Source of the DNA: Streptomyces sp. NBC_01283 | GTDB taxonomy: Bacteria; Actinomycetota; Actinomycetes; Streptomycetales; Streptomycetaceae | Assembly: GCF_041435335.1 (NCBI RefSeq) | Contig: NZ_CP108430.1 | Coordinates: forward strand, 5,617,001-5,681,000 | Direction: 5' to 3' | DNA: 64,000 bases | Shown: positions 1 to 8,618 of the stretch, in pieces | Layout of the letters: every line of letters begins with the position of its first letter | Numbering within the stretch: position 1 is the first letter of the stretch | The notes under the pieces: model-generated | The model's database searches: none | What the model saw: only the letters and a program-made list of their open reading frames with translations | What the model was told of the DNA's origin: nothing | Program-made: the position numbers and the translations under genes

Positions 1-308
1 TGGTGACGGACTACTCGTCCCTGATGTTCGACTTCGCGCAGACCGGGCGCCCGATGCTCTTCCACACCTACGACCTCGACCACTACCGAGACACCCTGCG
101 CGGCTTTTACTTCGACTTCGCGGCGCAGGCGCCAGGACCGCTGCTCGGCACCGGCGACGAGGTGATCGCGGCGCTGCGCGACCCGCACGCCGCCACCGCC
201 GCGTACGCCGACGCCTACGACAGGTTCCGCGAGGTCTTCTGCGACCTGGACGACGGGCGCGCGGCCGCAGGGGTGGCGGACGCCATGCTCGAAGGAGGCC
301 GCGCATGA
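1..308 (+). CDS. CDP-glycerol glycerophosphotransferase-like protein, C-terminal end (partial)
   Basis: Only the last ~101 residues lie in the window; the reading frame is open to the left edge. The visible part opens with VTDYSSLMFDF, the conserved nucleotide-binding stretch of TagF/TagB-type polyol-phosphate transferases, which recurs in the two larger proteins of this cluster (near 2789 and on the minus strand near 5720). The family moves glycerol- or ribitol-phosphate from a CDP donor to teichoic-acid-like chains on the inner face of the membrane. The stop overlaps the next start by 4 bp (ATGA, 305-308), so the genes are probably co-translated. The domain upstream of the edge is unknown; by analogy with its neighbours it may be a GT2 fusion. 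Confidence 0.85.
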   Translation, partial: VTDYSSLMFDFAQTGRPMLFHTYDLDHYRDTLRGFYFDFAAQAPGPLLGTGDEVIAALRDPHAATAAYADAYDRFREVFCDLDDGRAAAGVADAMLEGGRA

Positions 309-3121
309 GCACGCCGGAACTGCACGACGTGAGCTGCGTCGTGGTCGCGGGACCGGACACCGAGGCGCTGCGCGAATCGGTGCGGTCCGTGCTCGACCAG
401 ACGATGGGCAACGTCGAGGCGGTCGTCGTCGACCCCGGGACGGACGCCCCCGCCCGCGCCGCGGCGCGGGAGCTCGCCGCCGAACACCCGCACCGGGTAC
501 GCCTGGTCGGCGCCGACAGCGAACTGCCGGTCGCCGCCGCACGGAACCTCGGGCTCGACGCGGCACGCGGGCGGTACGTCATCGTGCTGGGCGACGGCGA
601 ACTCCTGGAGCGGCACGCCTGCCGCAACCTCTTCGACGCGGCCCGCTCCAGCGGGGCCGACCTGGTGGCGGGGCGCTGGACGCGGCTCACCGGCAACGGC
701 AAAAAGGAGCGGGGCCCCGGCTGGCAGGCCCCGCTGCACGCGAGGACGCGGACGGTCGGGGACCTCGCCGACGCCCCCGAACTCGTCGCCAGGGACTCCC
801 TGGTCACCGGCTTCTGCGTTCGCCGTGACCTCCTGCACCGGACACACCTGCGGTACGCGGAGGACCTCGCCCACAGCGAGGTCCTCTTCGGCGTCGAGGC
901 CGCCCTCGTGGTCCGCGCCATCACCCTCGTGCCCAACCTGATCACCACCCGCCGCGCGGCAGCCGACCCGGCCCGCGAGACCCCCGCACTCGCCGCCGCC
1001 AACGACCGCGTCGCCGGGCTCCTCGTGAGCCTGGGCCGCCTCGACCTGGCCGACCGGCGCGAACGGGCCTTCCTCGTCGACCACGTGCTGCCCTGCGCCC
1101 GTACGTTCCCGCAGCTCACCGCCGAGGAGCGGCGCCGGGCCACGGCCCGCGTCGCCCCGCGTCTCGAAGGCCGCGCGGACCTGCGCGCCCTGGACGCCCT
1201 CGACCCCGTGGAGCGGGTGTGCGTGCGGCTGCTCGCGGAGGGCGACACGGACGGCGTCCTCGCCGCCGCGTACGCGCTGGGGCGGCCCGGGGTCGTCGTC
1301 TCGGAACTGACCGAACGCGAGGGCAAGGTCTACTGGCGCACGGACGGACTCGACGACCCCCAGGTACGAGAATTGCTCGACGTCACCGAACTCGGCCACC
1401 AGCACCGGCAGTTGGACGAGGTCCGGCTCCTGAACCGCCTCACCCGGTGCGACGTCGACGGCGGCACTGCGGTCCTCGAAGGGCACGTCGTGCTGCCCGG
1501 CGGCCTGCTGCCCGACCGGCCGCCGCTCACCGCCTGGCTCGACGTACGGGCGCACGGCACCGGACGGCGCGGCTTCCGCGTACCCGTGGAGGAGGTCCAC
1601 TACGACGGCGGCGCGGTCCTCTGGCGGGCCACGGCGGTCCTCACCGCCCGGCTGCGCGACCTCGGCATCCGCGACCGCGCGTGGGAGCCGCGGCTGCACC
1701 TGGCCGCCGGCGGCCAGGACGTGACCACCGAACTCGTCGCCGAGCCCGAGACCGTGGGGGAGAGCCAGGGCGTCACCGTCACCGGCGCGAACAAGGTGGA
1801 GCTGCGCCTGGCGCCCCGCCACCGCACCGCCCGCACCCTGCGCGCGGCACTGCACTACGCCACGCACTTCCGCCCCGCGCGCAAGCTGAGGCTCGGACTG
1901 CGGGCCCTGCGCAAGCGGTGGGACGGGCTCAGCGGCCACGGGGTCAAGGTGCGGGTCTACCGGCGGGCGCTGCGGCGGCTCCCTGTCAGCAAGGGCTCGG
2001 TCGTCTTCGAGAGCCACATGGGCAGGTGCTACGGAGACAGCCCCCGCGCCGTCCACCAGGAGATCACCGACCGGGGCCTGCGGCTGCGCTGCACCTGGTC
2101 GTACGCCACATCGGCCGACGGCTTCCCCGGCTCCGCACGCCTCGTGCCCCGTTGGTCCTGGCGCTACCTGTGGGCGCTGGCCCGCGCCGAATTCTGGATC
2201 GACAACCAGGGCTTCCCGCACGCCCTGGACAAGCCGCGGCACACCACGTACCTGCAGACCTGGCACGGCTCCGCGTACAAGCGCATGGGCTTCGACGAGG
2301 CGCGGGTGAAGACGCAGAACGCCCCGCACCGCGAATGGCTGCAGCGGGCCGTCGACCGCTTCGACCACTTCCTGGTGCGCTCCGAGCACGACGTGAACAC
2401 TCTGGCCCGCGCCTACGGCATCCCCGAGGAACGGCTGCTGCGCTGCGGCTACCCCCGCAACGACCGGCTGCTCGCCGCGCGCGCCCGCGACGAGACGTCG
2501 GGCCGCTTCCCACGCCCGCCCGTGGCCGCCGACCTCGGCATCCCCGACCACAAGACGGTGGTCCTGTACGCGCCGACGTTCCGCGGCCTTCCCCCGAAGA
2601 ACAACAAGGCGGTCCGACTGCCCCTCGACGTACGCAAGTTCGCCGACCGTTTCGGCGACACCCACGTCCTCCTGGTGCGCGCCCACTACATGCAGGCGGC
2701 GAGCCTCCCGGTCTGCCCGCCCGGCACCGTCGTCGACGTCTCGGCGCACCACGACGTGAGCGAGCTGCTCTGCCTCGCCGACGTCCTGGTGACCGACTAC
2801 TCGTCGATCATGTTCGACTTCGCGCTCCTGGACCGGCCGCTGGTGCACTTCGCGCCGGACCTCGACGCGTACACGGCCGAGCGGGGCAGCTACTTCTCGC
2901 TGCGGGACGACGCGGGCGGGCCCGTCGTCGAGACGGAGGAGGAACTGCTGCGCGTGCTCGGCACGCTCAAGCAGACCGACGGCGCGTGGACAGAGGCCCG
3001 GCGGGCGTTCGCCGCGCGGTTCGGCGCGTACGACCAGGGGCGGGCCGCGGCCGGCGTGGTGGACGCGCTGTTCGGGGAGCGGTTCGGGAACGGGAACACG
3101 GAGACGAGGGGCGGGGCATGA
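305..3121 (+). CDS. GT2 glycosyltransferase / CDP-glycerol glycerophosphotransferase fusion
   Basis: A 938-residue two-domain enzyme. The first ~110 residues resemble a GT-A family 2 glycosyltransferase (SVRSVLDQT near the start, then ARNLGLDAARGRYVIVLGDG). The last ~370 residues are a TagF-like polyol-phosphate transferase: TWHGSAYKRMGFD (around residue 653) holds the expected catalytic His, and VTDYSSIMFDF lies at about residue 829. The middle ~400 residues are a spacer without a domain I can name. Known family role: building teichoic-acid-like phosphate polymers, the glycosyltransferase adding the sugar and the TagF module the phosphodiester link. ATGA overlaps on both sides place it in one operon with the partial gene before it and the GT4 enzyme after it. 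The acceptor and sugar are unknown. Confidence 0.88.
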   Translation: MSTPELHDVSCVVVAGPDTEALRESVRSVLDQTMGNVEAVVVDPGTDAPARAAARELAAEHPHRVRLVGADSELPVAAARNLGLDAARGRYVIVLGDGELLERHACRNLFDAARSSGADLVAGRWTRLTGNGKKERGPGWQAPLHARTRTVGDLADAPELVARDSLVTGFCVRRDLLHRTHLRYAEDLAHSEVLFGVEAALVVRAITLVPNLITTRRAAADPARETPALAAANDRVAGLLVSLGRLDLADRRERAFLVDHVLPCARTFPQLTAEERRRATARVAPRLEGRADLRALDALDPVERVCVRLLAEGDTDGVLAAAYALGRPGVVVSELTEREGKVYWRTDGLDDPQVRELLDVTELGHQHRQLDEVRLLNRLTRCDVDGGTAVLEGHVVLPGGLLPDRPPLTAWLDVRAHGTGRRGFRVPVEEVHYDGGAVLWRATAVLTARLRDLGIRDRAWEPRLHLAAGGQDVTTELVAEPETVGESQGVTVTGANKVELRLAPRHRTARTLRAALHYATHFRPARKLRLGLRALRKRWDGLSGHGVKVRVYRRALRRLPVSKGSVVFESHMGRCYGDSPRAVHQEITDRGLRLRCTWSYATSADGFPGSARLVPRWSWRYLWALARAEFWIDNQGFPHALDKPRHTTYLQTWHGSAYKRMGFDEARVKTQNAPHREWLQRAVDRFDHFLVRSEHDVNTLARAYGIPEERLLRCGYPRNDRLLAARARDETSGRFPRPPVAADLGIPDHKTVVLYAPTFRGLPPKNNKAVRLPLDVRKFADRFGDTHVLLVRAHYMQAASLPVCPPGTVVDVSAHHDVSELLCLADVLVTDYSSIMFDFALLDRPLVHFAPDLDAYTAERGSYFSLRDDAGGPVVETEEELLRVLGTLKQTDGAWTEARRAFAARFGAYDQGRAAAGVVDALFGERFGNGNTETRGGA

Positions 3122-4302
3122 CCACGACGATCGCGACCACGCGGATCGCCACCACCACGACGAAGAGCCGCGATCTCTTCCTCGTGGCGAACACCGTCGA
3201 CGAGCTCGGCGGCGTCACCGCGTGGGCCCACCAGATGGCCAGGCTCTTCCAGGGCAACGGCCACCGGGTGCACGTCATCGGCGTCCACGAGGCCGAGCTG
3301 AAACTGGTGCTCCCGGACGACCTCGGTTACCCCGTGACCAGCCTCTACCGCGAACACCCCGCCTCTCCGCGCCCGGCCAGGGGCCTGGGCCGCCTCAACG
3401 TCGTGGCACGCCGCCGGGAGTCGGCGCGGATCACCGCCAAGCGCCGCACCGTCGACCGGCTCTCGGAGCTCTTCCGCGCCGCGCGCCCCGGCGCCGTCGC
3501 CATCGTGACGCAGGTCTGGCCGATGGAGTGGATCAGGGAGGCGGACACCGCGGGCCTGCGCATCATCGGCATGAGCCACGAGTCGTACGCCTACACGCGC
3601 GCCTGCCACCGCTACCGCGCGGTCAAGCGCAGCTACCCCGACGTGGACCGCTGGCTCGCGCTCACCCAGGAGGACGCCGACGACTGGATCGCCGACGGCA
3701 TGCACAACGTCGGGGCGATGCCCAACGCCCTGGCCCACCTCCCCGACGTGCCCTCGCCGCGCGACCGGAAGGTGGTCTGCAGCATCGGCAGGCTCGCCGA
3801 CCAGAAGGGCGTCGACATGCTCGTCGACACCTGGGCGCTGGTGGCCCCGCGGCGCCCCGACTGGACACTGCGGATCTACGGCGCCGGAGCGGACGAGGCC
3901 GACCTCAAGCGGCAGTGCACGCGCCTGGGACTCGACGGCTCGGTGGAGTGGCGGGGCCGCACCAGCGACGTGCCGGGCGTGCTCGCCGAGAGCTCCCTCT
4001 TCGTGCAGTCGTCGCGCGGCGAGGGCTTCCCGCTGGCCCTGATGGAGGCCATGGCCAGCGCGGTGCCGTGCGCGGCCTTCGACTGCGCACCCGGCGTACG
4101 CGAGATCGTGCGCCACGGCGAGGACGGCCTCCTCGCCCCCGCCGGCGACATCGAGGCACTCGCCGACCGCATCCTGCGCCTCACCGGCAACCCGAGACTG
4201 CGGGACGCGATGGGGGAGCGGGCCCGCAGGAACGTGCAGCGGTTCTCCGAGGCGCGGGTCCTGGCCCGCTGGGAAGAGCTGTTCGAGCTCCTTGAGCGGT
4301 AG
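3118..4302 (+). CDS. GT4-family glycosyltransferase
   Basis: 394 residues with the two-Rossmann GT-B layout. The N-terminal acceptor domain begins LVANTVDELGGVTAWAHQM. The C-terminal nucleotide-sugar domain has SIGRLADQKGVDMLVDTW and SSRGEGFPLALMEAMA, the second being the E-x7-E signature of retaining GT4 enzymes. I chose the ATG at 3118 because it makes an ATGA overlap with the preceding stop and the protein then has normal family length; the frame is open much further upstream but only as shadow sequence. It probably adds a sugar to, or starts, the surface polymer made by the flanking TagF-like enzymes. It is the last plus-strand gene of this operon, and the next gene runs towards it. Confidence 0.88.
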   Translation: MTTTIATTRIATTTTKSRDLFLVANTVDELGGVTAWAHQMARLFQGNGHRVHVIGVHEAELKLVLPDDLGYPVTSLYREHPASPRPARGLGRLNVVARRRESARITAKRRTVDRLSELFRAARPGAVAIVTQVWPMEWIREADTAGLRIIGMSHESYAYTRACHRYRAVKRSYPDVDRWLALTQEDADDWIADGMHNVGAMPNALAHLPDVPSPRDRKVVCSIGRLADQKGVDMLVDTWALVAPRRPDWTLRIYGAGADEADLKRQCTRLGLDGSVEWRGRTSDVPGVLAESSLFVQSSRGEGFPLALMEAMASAVPCAAFDCAPGVREIVRHGEDGLLAPAGDIEALADRILRLTGNPRLRDAMGERARRNVQRFSEARVLARWEELFELLER

Positions 4303-4338
4303 GGGCCAGGGACCCGGCCCACCGGACACCGGTGGACG

Positions 4339-5247
4339 TCAGGAACGCTCCGAGCGCGCGAGCAGCGACGACAGCAGGCCCCTGGCCCGGCCACCGGCCC
4401 GGGCCACGGCAGGCACCCCGGCGGGCACGGGCGTCCGGCCCGGCGCGTCGGGGGCCGCCTCGTCCGCGTGCCGTGACACGGGATGCTCCGGCGACCTCGC
4501 CTTCTTGCCGCTGATCCGGATCATCGGGAAGCCCGCGACCTCCTCGGCGCCGTGCCACATGTCGTCCCGCTCCTTGAGGAACACCGCGAGATCGGCGTGG
4601 ATCGCGTCGTAGTCGCCCCAGGTCCCGTAGAACTTGGTGGCCGTGATGCACAGCGGTTTGAGCCCCGTGCTCGCCACGGCACCCCAGGTCGCCGCGGCCA
4701 CGCCCGGACAGTGCTCGGCCCGGAAGTCGTCGAGCACGACGATCCCGTCCGGCCCGAGCACCTCCTTGGCGGCGGCGATGTCCGCGTGGACGTGCTCGTA
4801 CAGATGCGAGGCGTCGATGTGCACGAAGCGGCAGCTGTCCGCCCGCACGTGCGCGGTGATCCCGGAGGACGGCTCCTGGACGATCCGCGGCAGCCCTTCG
4901 TGGAAGGAGCCGTAGTTGGCCTCGAAGGCGCGGCGCGTCAGCGTGGCGTACGAGCGGCCCATCTCGGCGGAGTTGGCCCGGTCGGGGGCGGGCGAGTCGA
5001 AGAGGTCACAGACCGTGAAGGTCTCCTCCGCGCGCAGGTACGCGCCCATGAAGATGGCGCTCTTGCCCAGGTACGCGCCGAGCTCCAGCAGATCACCCCG
5101 CTGCCCCTGGTCGCGCTGGCGGCTCAGGGTCCAGTCGAAGAGCACTTGGTCGACCGGGTGGAACCACCCCTTCACATCGGAGAGCCGGCTCGGCCGCGGC
5201 AGCCGCCCGGCTTCGTTCGAGGGCATGGTGGTGGAAGCGTTCTGCAT
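4339..5247 (-). CDS. class I SAM-dependent methyltransferase (TylF / Methyltransf_24 type)
   Basis: 302 residues from the ATG at 5247; an ATG eight codons later (5226) is also possible, and the longer frame to 5460 reads into low-complexity Arg-rich sequence. Seen: a SAM-binding motif I (GDLLELGAYLGKSAIFMG), then CDLFDSP, then VHIDASHLYEHVHADI and GIVVLDDF, the layout of sugar and macrocin O-methyltransferases whose acidic and His residues bind a metal. The Ala/Pro/Arg-rich C-terminal ~50 residues look disordered. It sits 79 bp downstream of the minus-strand GT2/TagF gene and is convergent with the plus-strand cluster, so it may methylate a sugar or phosphate of the polymer. The substrate is inferred only from context. 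Confidence 0.75.
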   Translation of the reverse strand: MQNASTTMPSNEAGRLPRPSRLSDVKGWFHPVDQVLFDWTLSRQRDQGQRGDLLELGAYLGKSAIFMGAYLRAEETFTVCDLFDSPAPDRANSAEMGRSYATLTRRAFEANYGSFHEGLPRIVQEPSSGITAHVRADSCRFVHIDASHLYEHVHADIAAAKEVLGPDGIVVLDDFRAEHCPGVAAATWGAVASTGLKPLCITATKFYGTWGDYDAIHADLAVFLKERDDMWHGAEEVAGFPMIRISGKKARSPEHPVSRHADEAAPDAPGRTPVPAGVPAVARAGGRARGLLSSLLARSERS

Positions 5248-5326
5248 CTCAGGTCCCGTGGATGGGGGAAGGCGGGCGGTGCGCACGGTGCGCCGGACGC
5301 GCAGTGCCGTCAGAAGCACGGTGCGG

Positions 5327-7603
5327 CTAGAAGCGCGGAGTGGGCCGGGAGACGTCGGCCCGCGGCAGCGGCTCATCGGCCACCCCCGCGGCCGGCGCCG
5401 GGTGCCGGTCCGCCAGTGGCGCCACAGACGGTAGACCCCCGGTCTCACCGAGCACCACATGCCTCACAACTCGTTCAGCGGCCCGCCCGTCGTCGTACAC
5501 GCAGAAGCGGTCTCGGAAGGCGGCGCGCAGCTGTGCGGAGCGCGAGCCGCGCCAGTGGCCGGTGGCGAAGATGTCGGTGAGCTCGTCCTCGCTGCGCGCG
5601 ACAGCGCCCGGAGGGAACTCGCGCACGTCGAAGTAGGTGCCGCGGGCCGCCTCGTACGCCTCCCAGTCGGTGGCGTGCAGGACGACGGGGCGGTCGAGGT
5701 TGACGTAGTCGAACATCAGCGACGAGAAGTCGGTGACCAGGGCGTCGGAGGCCAGGCAGAGGGACTCGACGCTGGGATGGTCCGACACGTCGATCAGACG
5801 GTCCGAGGAGGGTGCGAGGGGCGCCCCGTAGGAGTGGTGGGCGCGGGTCAGGATGACGAACCGGGGGCCGAGACTGTGCAGCATCCGCCGCAGGTCGAGG
5901 GAGTGCAGCTGCGAGTGGCGGTAGTCGCGCAGGGTGGGCGCGTAGAGGATGGCGACGGCGCCCTTGGGGATGCCGAGGGACTCGCGCAGGCGGGCCACGT
6001 CGGCGGAGCTGGCCCGCTGGTAGATGTCGTTGCGCGGGTAGCCGTATTCGAGCGTGGTGAACGAGGCGGGGTAGACGCGCTCCCAGACCAGCGTGGAGTG
6101 GCGGTTCGCCGACAGGACGTAGTCCCACTTGTCGGCGCTTTGCAGGAGGGCGGCGAAGTCCATGCCCCGGGCGGCGGCGGGCCGGTCCTGGAGGTCGAGG
6201 CCCATGAGCTTCAGGGGTGTGCCGTGCTGGGTCTGGATCATGACCTGGCCGGGGCGTTTGACCAGCCTGCGGTCGAAGTTGACGTTGTTCACGAGGTACT
6301 TGGAGCGCGCGAGGGCACTCCAGTACGCGGCCGTGCCGGGGCGGAGCCTGCGGGTCGCCGTGGGCAGGGTGTGGTGGTGGACGGGGTCGGCGATCCACGC
6401 GGTGCGCACGTGCGGGGCGTGCTCGCGCAGCGCGGCCTCCAGGGCGCCGGGGTTGCAGCCGTAGCCGCGCCCCCAGTACGAGGAGAAGACCGCGCGGTCG
6501 GCGCGCAGCGGCAGACGCAGCTGGAGGCGGTAGTGCAGCTGCAGCACGGCGCCCTTGGCGCGGCGGCGGGTGGTCGCCGCGTACCGCTGGGCCCTGGCCC
6601 GCAGGCGCAGCGCCGTCCACAGGGTGCGGTAGGTGCGGTGCGTGCCCAGGCGTACGAGGCCGTGGCGCACCCGGGTGCTGGTGCGGGGGCGGGCGCCGGG
6701 GACGCGGTAGCGGCGGTAGTGGGTGCGGGCCTTGCGCAGGAACGCGGCGCGGCTGGCGCGCGGGAGGCGGTCGCGTTTGGTGAAGACCGTCGTGAGGTGG
6801 TCGACCATCCGCCGGAAGAGGATGGGCCGCCAGGCCGCGGAGAGTTCGGGGTGCTCGTCGAGGAACGCGAAGACCCGCTCGTACTGGTCGAAGATCTCGA
6901 AGTGCCTGCGGGTCGTGGTGCGCAGGATGCTGCCCCTGCGGCGCTGCAGGTAGTGCACGCAGACCCGGTCGAGGGTGGCGATCGAGTCCGCCTTCATCAG
7001 GACCGGGTAGGTCCAGGGAGTGTCCTCGTAGAGGCCGGGCGGGAAGGTGAAGCCCTCACGCTCGATGTAGTCGCGGCGGTAGGCCTTGTTCCAGGCGACC
7101 ATCAGCAGGCGCAGCAGTCCTGGCCGGTCGATCAGCCGGAACGGGGCCTGGCCGTCCTCCTTGAGGAGGCCCGCGAACTGGTTGCGCACGGCATCGCCGG
7201 ACCAGAACACGCGTGCGTAGTCGTAGATCAGGACGTCCGGTTCGTCGGTCTCCTTGAGGCGGTCGGAGATCGCGTGCAGGGCGTCCGGGGTGAGGGTGTC
7301 GTCGCCGTCGACGAAGACGAGGTAGTCGCCGGTGGCGCGCTCCATGCCCGCGTTGCGCGCCCGGCCCAGGCCGACGTTCTCCTTGAGGTGGACGGCCTTC
7401 ACCCGGCTGTCACGCGCCGCGCACTCGTCGATCAGGGCGCCGCATGCGTCGGGGGATGCGTCGTCGACCACGATCAGCTCAAGATCCGTGAACGACTGTT
7501 CGAGGACGGATTCGAGGCATGCGTGCAGATAGGCCTGCACCTTGTACACGGGCACGATGACACTGAACCGGGGCAAGGCACATCCATGGGTCGGCGGGGG
7601 CAT
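5327..7603 (-). CDS. GT2 glycosyltransferase / CDP-glycerol glycerophosphotransferase fusion
   Basis: 758 residues with the same architecture as the gene at 305-3121. The N-terminal ~230 residues are a textbook GT2 domain: FSVIVPVYKVQAYLHACLES, DDASPD, GRARNAGMERATGDYLVFVD followed by the DxD-like GDD, and YEDTPW. The C-terminal ~400 residues are TagF-like with QTQHGTPLKLMGLD (catalytic His), YGYPRNDIY, and VTDFSSLMFDY. A basic Arg-rich stretch between the domains (roughly residues 290-360) could lie against the inner membrane. The ATG at 7603 directly precedes the GT2 domain. It is transcribed away from the sugar importer and towards the methyltransferase gene. Predicted role: adding glycosyl and polyol-phosphate units to a wall or capsular teichoic-type polymer. 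Confidence 0.88.
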   Translation of the reverse strand: MPPPTHGCALPRFSVIVPVYKVQAYLHACLESVLEQSFTDLELIVVDDASPDACGALIDECAARDSRVKAVHLKENVGLGRARNAGMERATGDYLVFVDGDDTLTPDALHAISDRLKETDEPDVLIYDYARVFWSGDAVRNQFAGLLKEDGQAPFRLIDRPGLLRLLMVAWNKAYRRDYIEREGFTFPPGLYEDTPWTYPVLMKADSIATLDRVCVHYLQRRRGSILRTTTRRHFEIFDQYERVFAFLDEHPELSAAWRPILFRRMVDHLTTVFTKRDRLPRASRAAFLRKARTHYRRYRVPGARPRTSTRVRHGLVRLGTHRTYRTLWTALRLRARAQRYAATTRRRAKGAVLQLHYRLQLRLPLRADRAVFSSYWGRGYGCNPGALEAALREHAPHVRTAWIADPVHHHTLPTATRRLRPGTAAYWSALARSKYLVNNVNFDRRLVKRPGQVMIQTQHGTPLKLMGLDLQDRPAAARGMDFAALLQSADKWDYVLSANRHSTLVWERVYPASFTTLEYGYPRNDIYQRASSADVARLRESLGIPKGAVAILYAPTLRDYRHSQLHSLDLRRMLHSLGPRFVILTRAHHSYGAPLAPSSDRLIDVSDHPSVESLCLASDALVTDFSSLMFDYVNLDRPVVLHATDWEAYEAARGTYFDVREFPPGAVARSEDELTDIFATGHWRGSRSAQLRAAFRDRFCVYDDGRAAERVVRHVVLGETGGLPSVAPLADRHPAPAAGVADEPLPRADVSRPTPRF

Positions 7604-7672
7604 ACTGCCCGCAAACGCCCAGGCCGCCGGCCGGGTTACGCCGTGTGAGGCATACGGGGGACGGACGCGAAG

Positions 7673-7698
7673 GAGGCGGCCCGGTGCCGGACCGCCTC
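7673..7698 (-). terminator. possible terminator of the sugar ABC operon
   Basis: GAGGCGG (7673-7679) can pair with CCGCCTC (7692-7698) around a GC-rich 12-nt loop. It lies just past the stop of the last permease gene (7737) and before the GT2/TagF start. There is no T-run, as is common for Streptomyces terminators, so the assignment is tentative. Confidence 0.35.
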
Positions 7699-7736
7699 GC
7701 TCGTCGAACGTATGTGCCCGTGCTGTTCGTGATCGG

Positions 7737-8618
7737 TTACTTCACCGCGCCCGCCATCACGCCGGACACGAACTGCCGCTGGAACGCGAAGAACACGGCG
7801 AGCGGGATCACCATCGAGATGAACGCGCCGGGCGCCAGGATCTGCACGTTGTCGCCGAAGGACCGCACCTGCTGCTGGAGCGCGACCGTGATCGGCGGTT
7901 TCTCGGAGTCGGCGAAGATCAGCGCGATCAGCATGTCGTTCCAGACCCAGAGGAACTGGAAGATGCCGAGCGAGGCGATCGCGGGCGCGCCGAGCGGCAT
8001 CACGACCCGGAAGAAGAGCCGCAGTTCACCGGCCCCGTCCAGGCGTGCCGCCTCCAGGAGTTCGCGGGGGATCTCCGCGAAGAAGTTCCGCAGGAGGAAG
8101 ATCGCGAACGGCAGCCCGAAGGCCACGTGGAAGACGACCACACCGATCGTCGTCTCGAAGATGCCGATCGCGCCGAAGATCTTCGACACCGGGAGCAGCG
8201 CCACCTGCACGGGCACCACGAGCAGCCCGACGACACCGAGGAACCACCAGTCGCGGCCCGGGAACTCCATCCACGCGAAGGCGTATCCGGCGAGCGAGCC
8301 GATGATCACGACGAGCAGGGTCGCCGGGACGGTGATCATGATGCTGGACAGGATCGAGTCGGTGATCGTCTCGTCCTTGAGGAGGTTCGTGTAGTTGTCC
8401 AGCGTCATCTGCGACGGCGTGCTGAAGACCTTCCACCAGCCGCTCTCCGCCATGTCCTGCGAGGTACGCAGCGAGCCGAGCAGCAGCCCGACCGTCGGCA
8501 CCAGCCAGAACAGCGCGACGACGACGAGGAAGACGCGTACGGCGGTACCGCTCAGGACGCCGGCGATCCGCCCGCCGAGCGACTGCTTGGCCTTCACCAC
8601 TTCGACCTGGGTGGTCAT
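7737..8618 (-). CDS. carbohydrate ABC transporter permease, MalG-like
   Basis: 293 residues with six predicted membrane segments (first VFLVVVALFWLVPTVGLLLGS). The EAA loop that docks the ATPase reads EIPRELLEAARLDGAGEL, typical of the CUT1 sugar permeases, and the protein ends with the family's QRQFVSGVMAGAVK. The ATG at 8618 overlaps the previous stop by 4 bp (ATGA on the minus strand, 8615-8618), and residue 1 starts a normal-length MalG. A longer open frame to 8900 runs inside the upstream gene and is a shadow. It forms the membrane channel with the MalF-like partner. No ATPase is encoded in the operon. Confidence 0.92.
   Translation of the reverse strand: MTTQVEVVKAKQSLGGRIAGVLSGTAVRVFLVVVALFWLVPTVGLLLGSLRTSQDMAESGWWKVFSTPSQMTLDNYTNLLKDETITDSILSSIMITVPATLLVVIIGSLAGYAFAWMEFPGRDWWFLGVVGLLVVPVQVALLPVSKIFGAIGIFETTIGVVVFHVAFGLPFAIFLLRNFFAEIPRELLEAARLDGAGELRLFFRVVMPLGAPAIASLGIFQFLWVWNDMLIALIFADSEKPPITVALQQQVRSFGDNVQILAPGAFISMVIPLAVFFAFQRQFVSGVMAGAVK

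Noticed and set aside
215..2848. 877-codon minus-strand open frame
   Set aside because: Complementary to two genes with clear TagF/GT2 motifs; its Arg/Val/Gly-rich product has no domain. A high-GC shadow frame.
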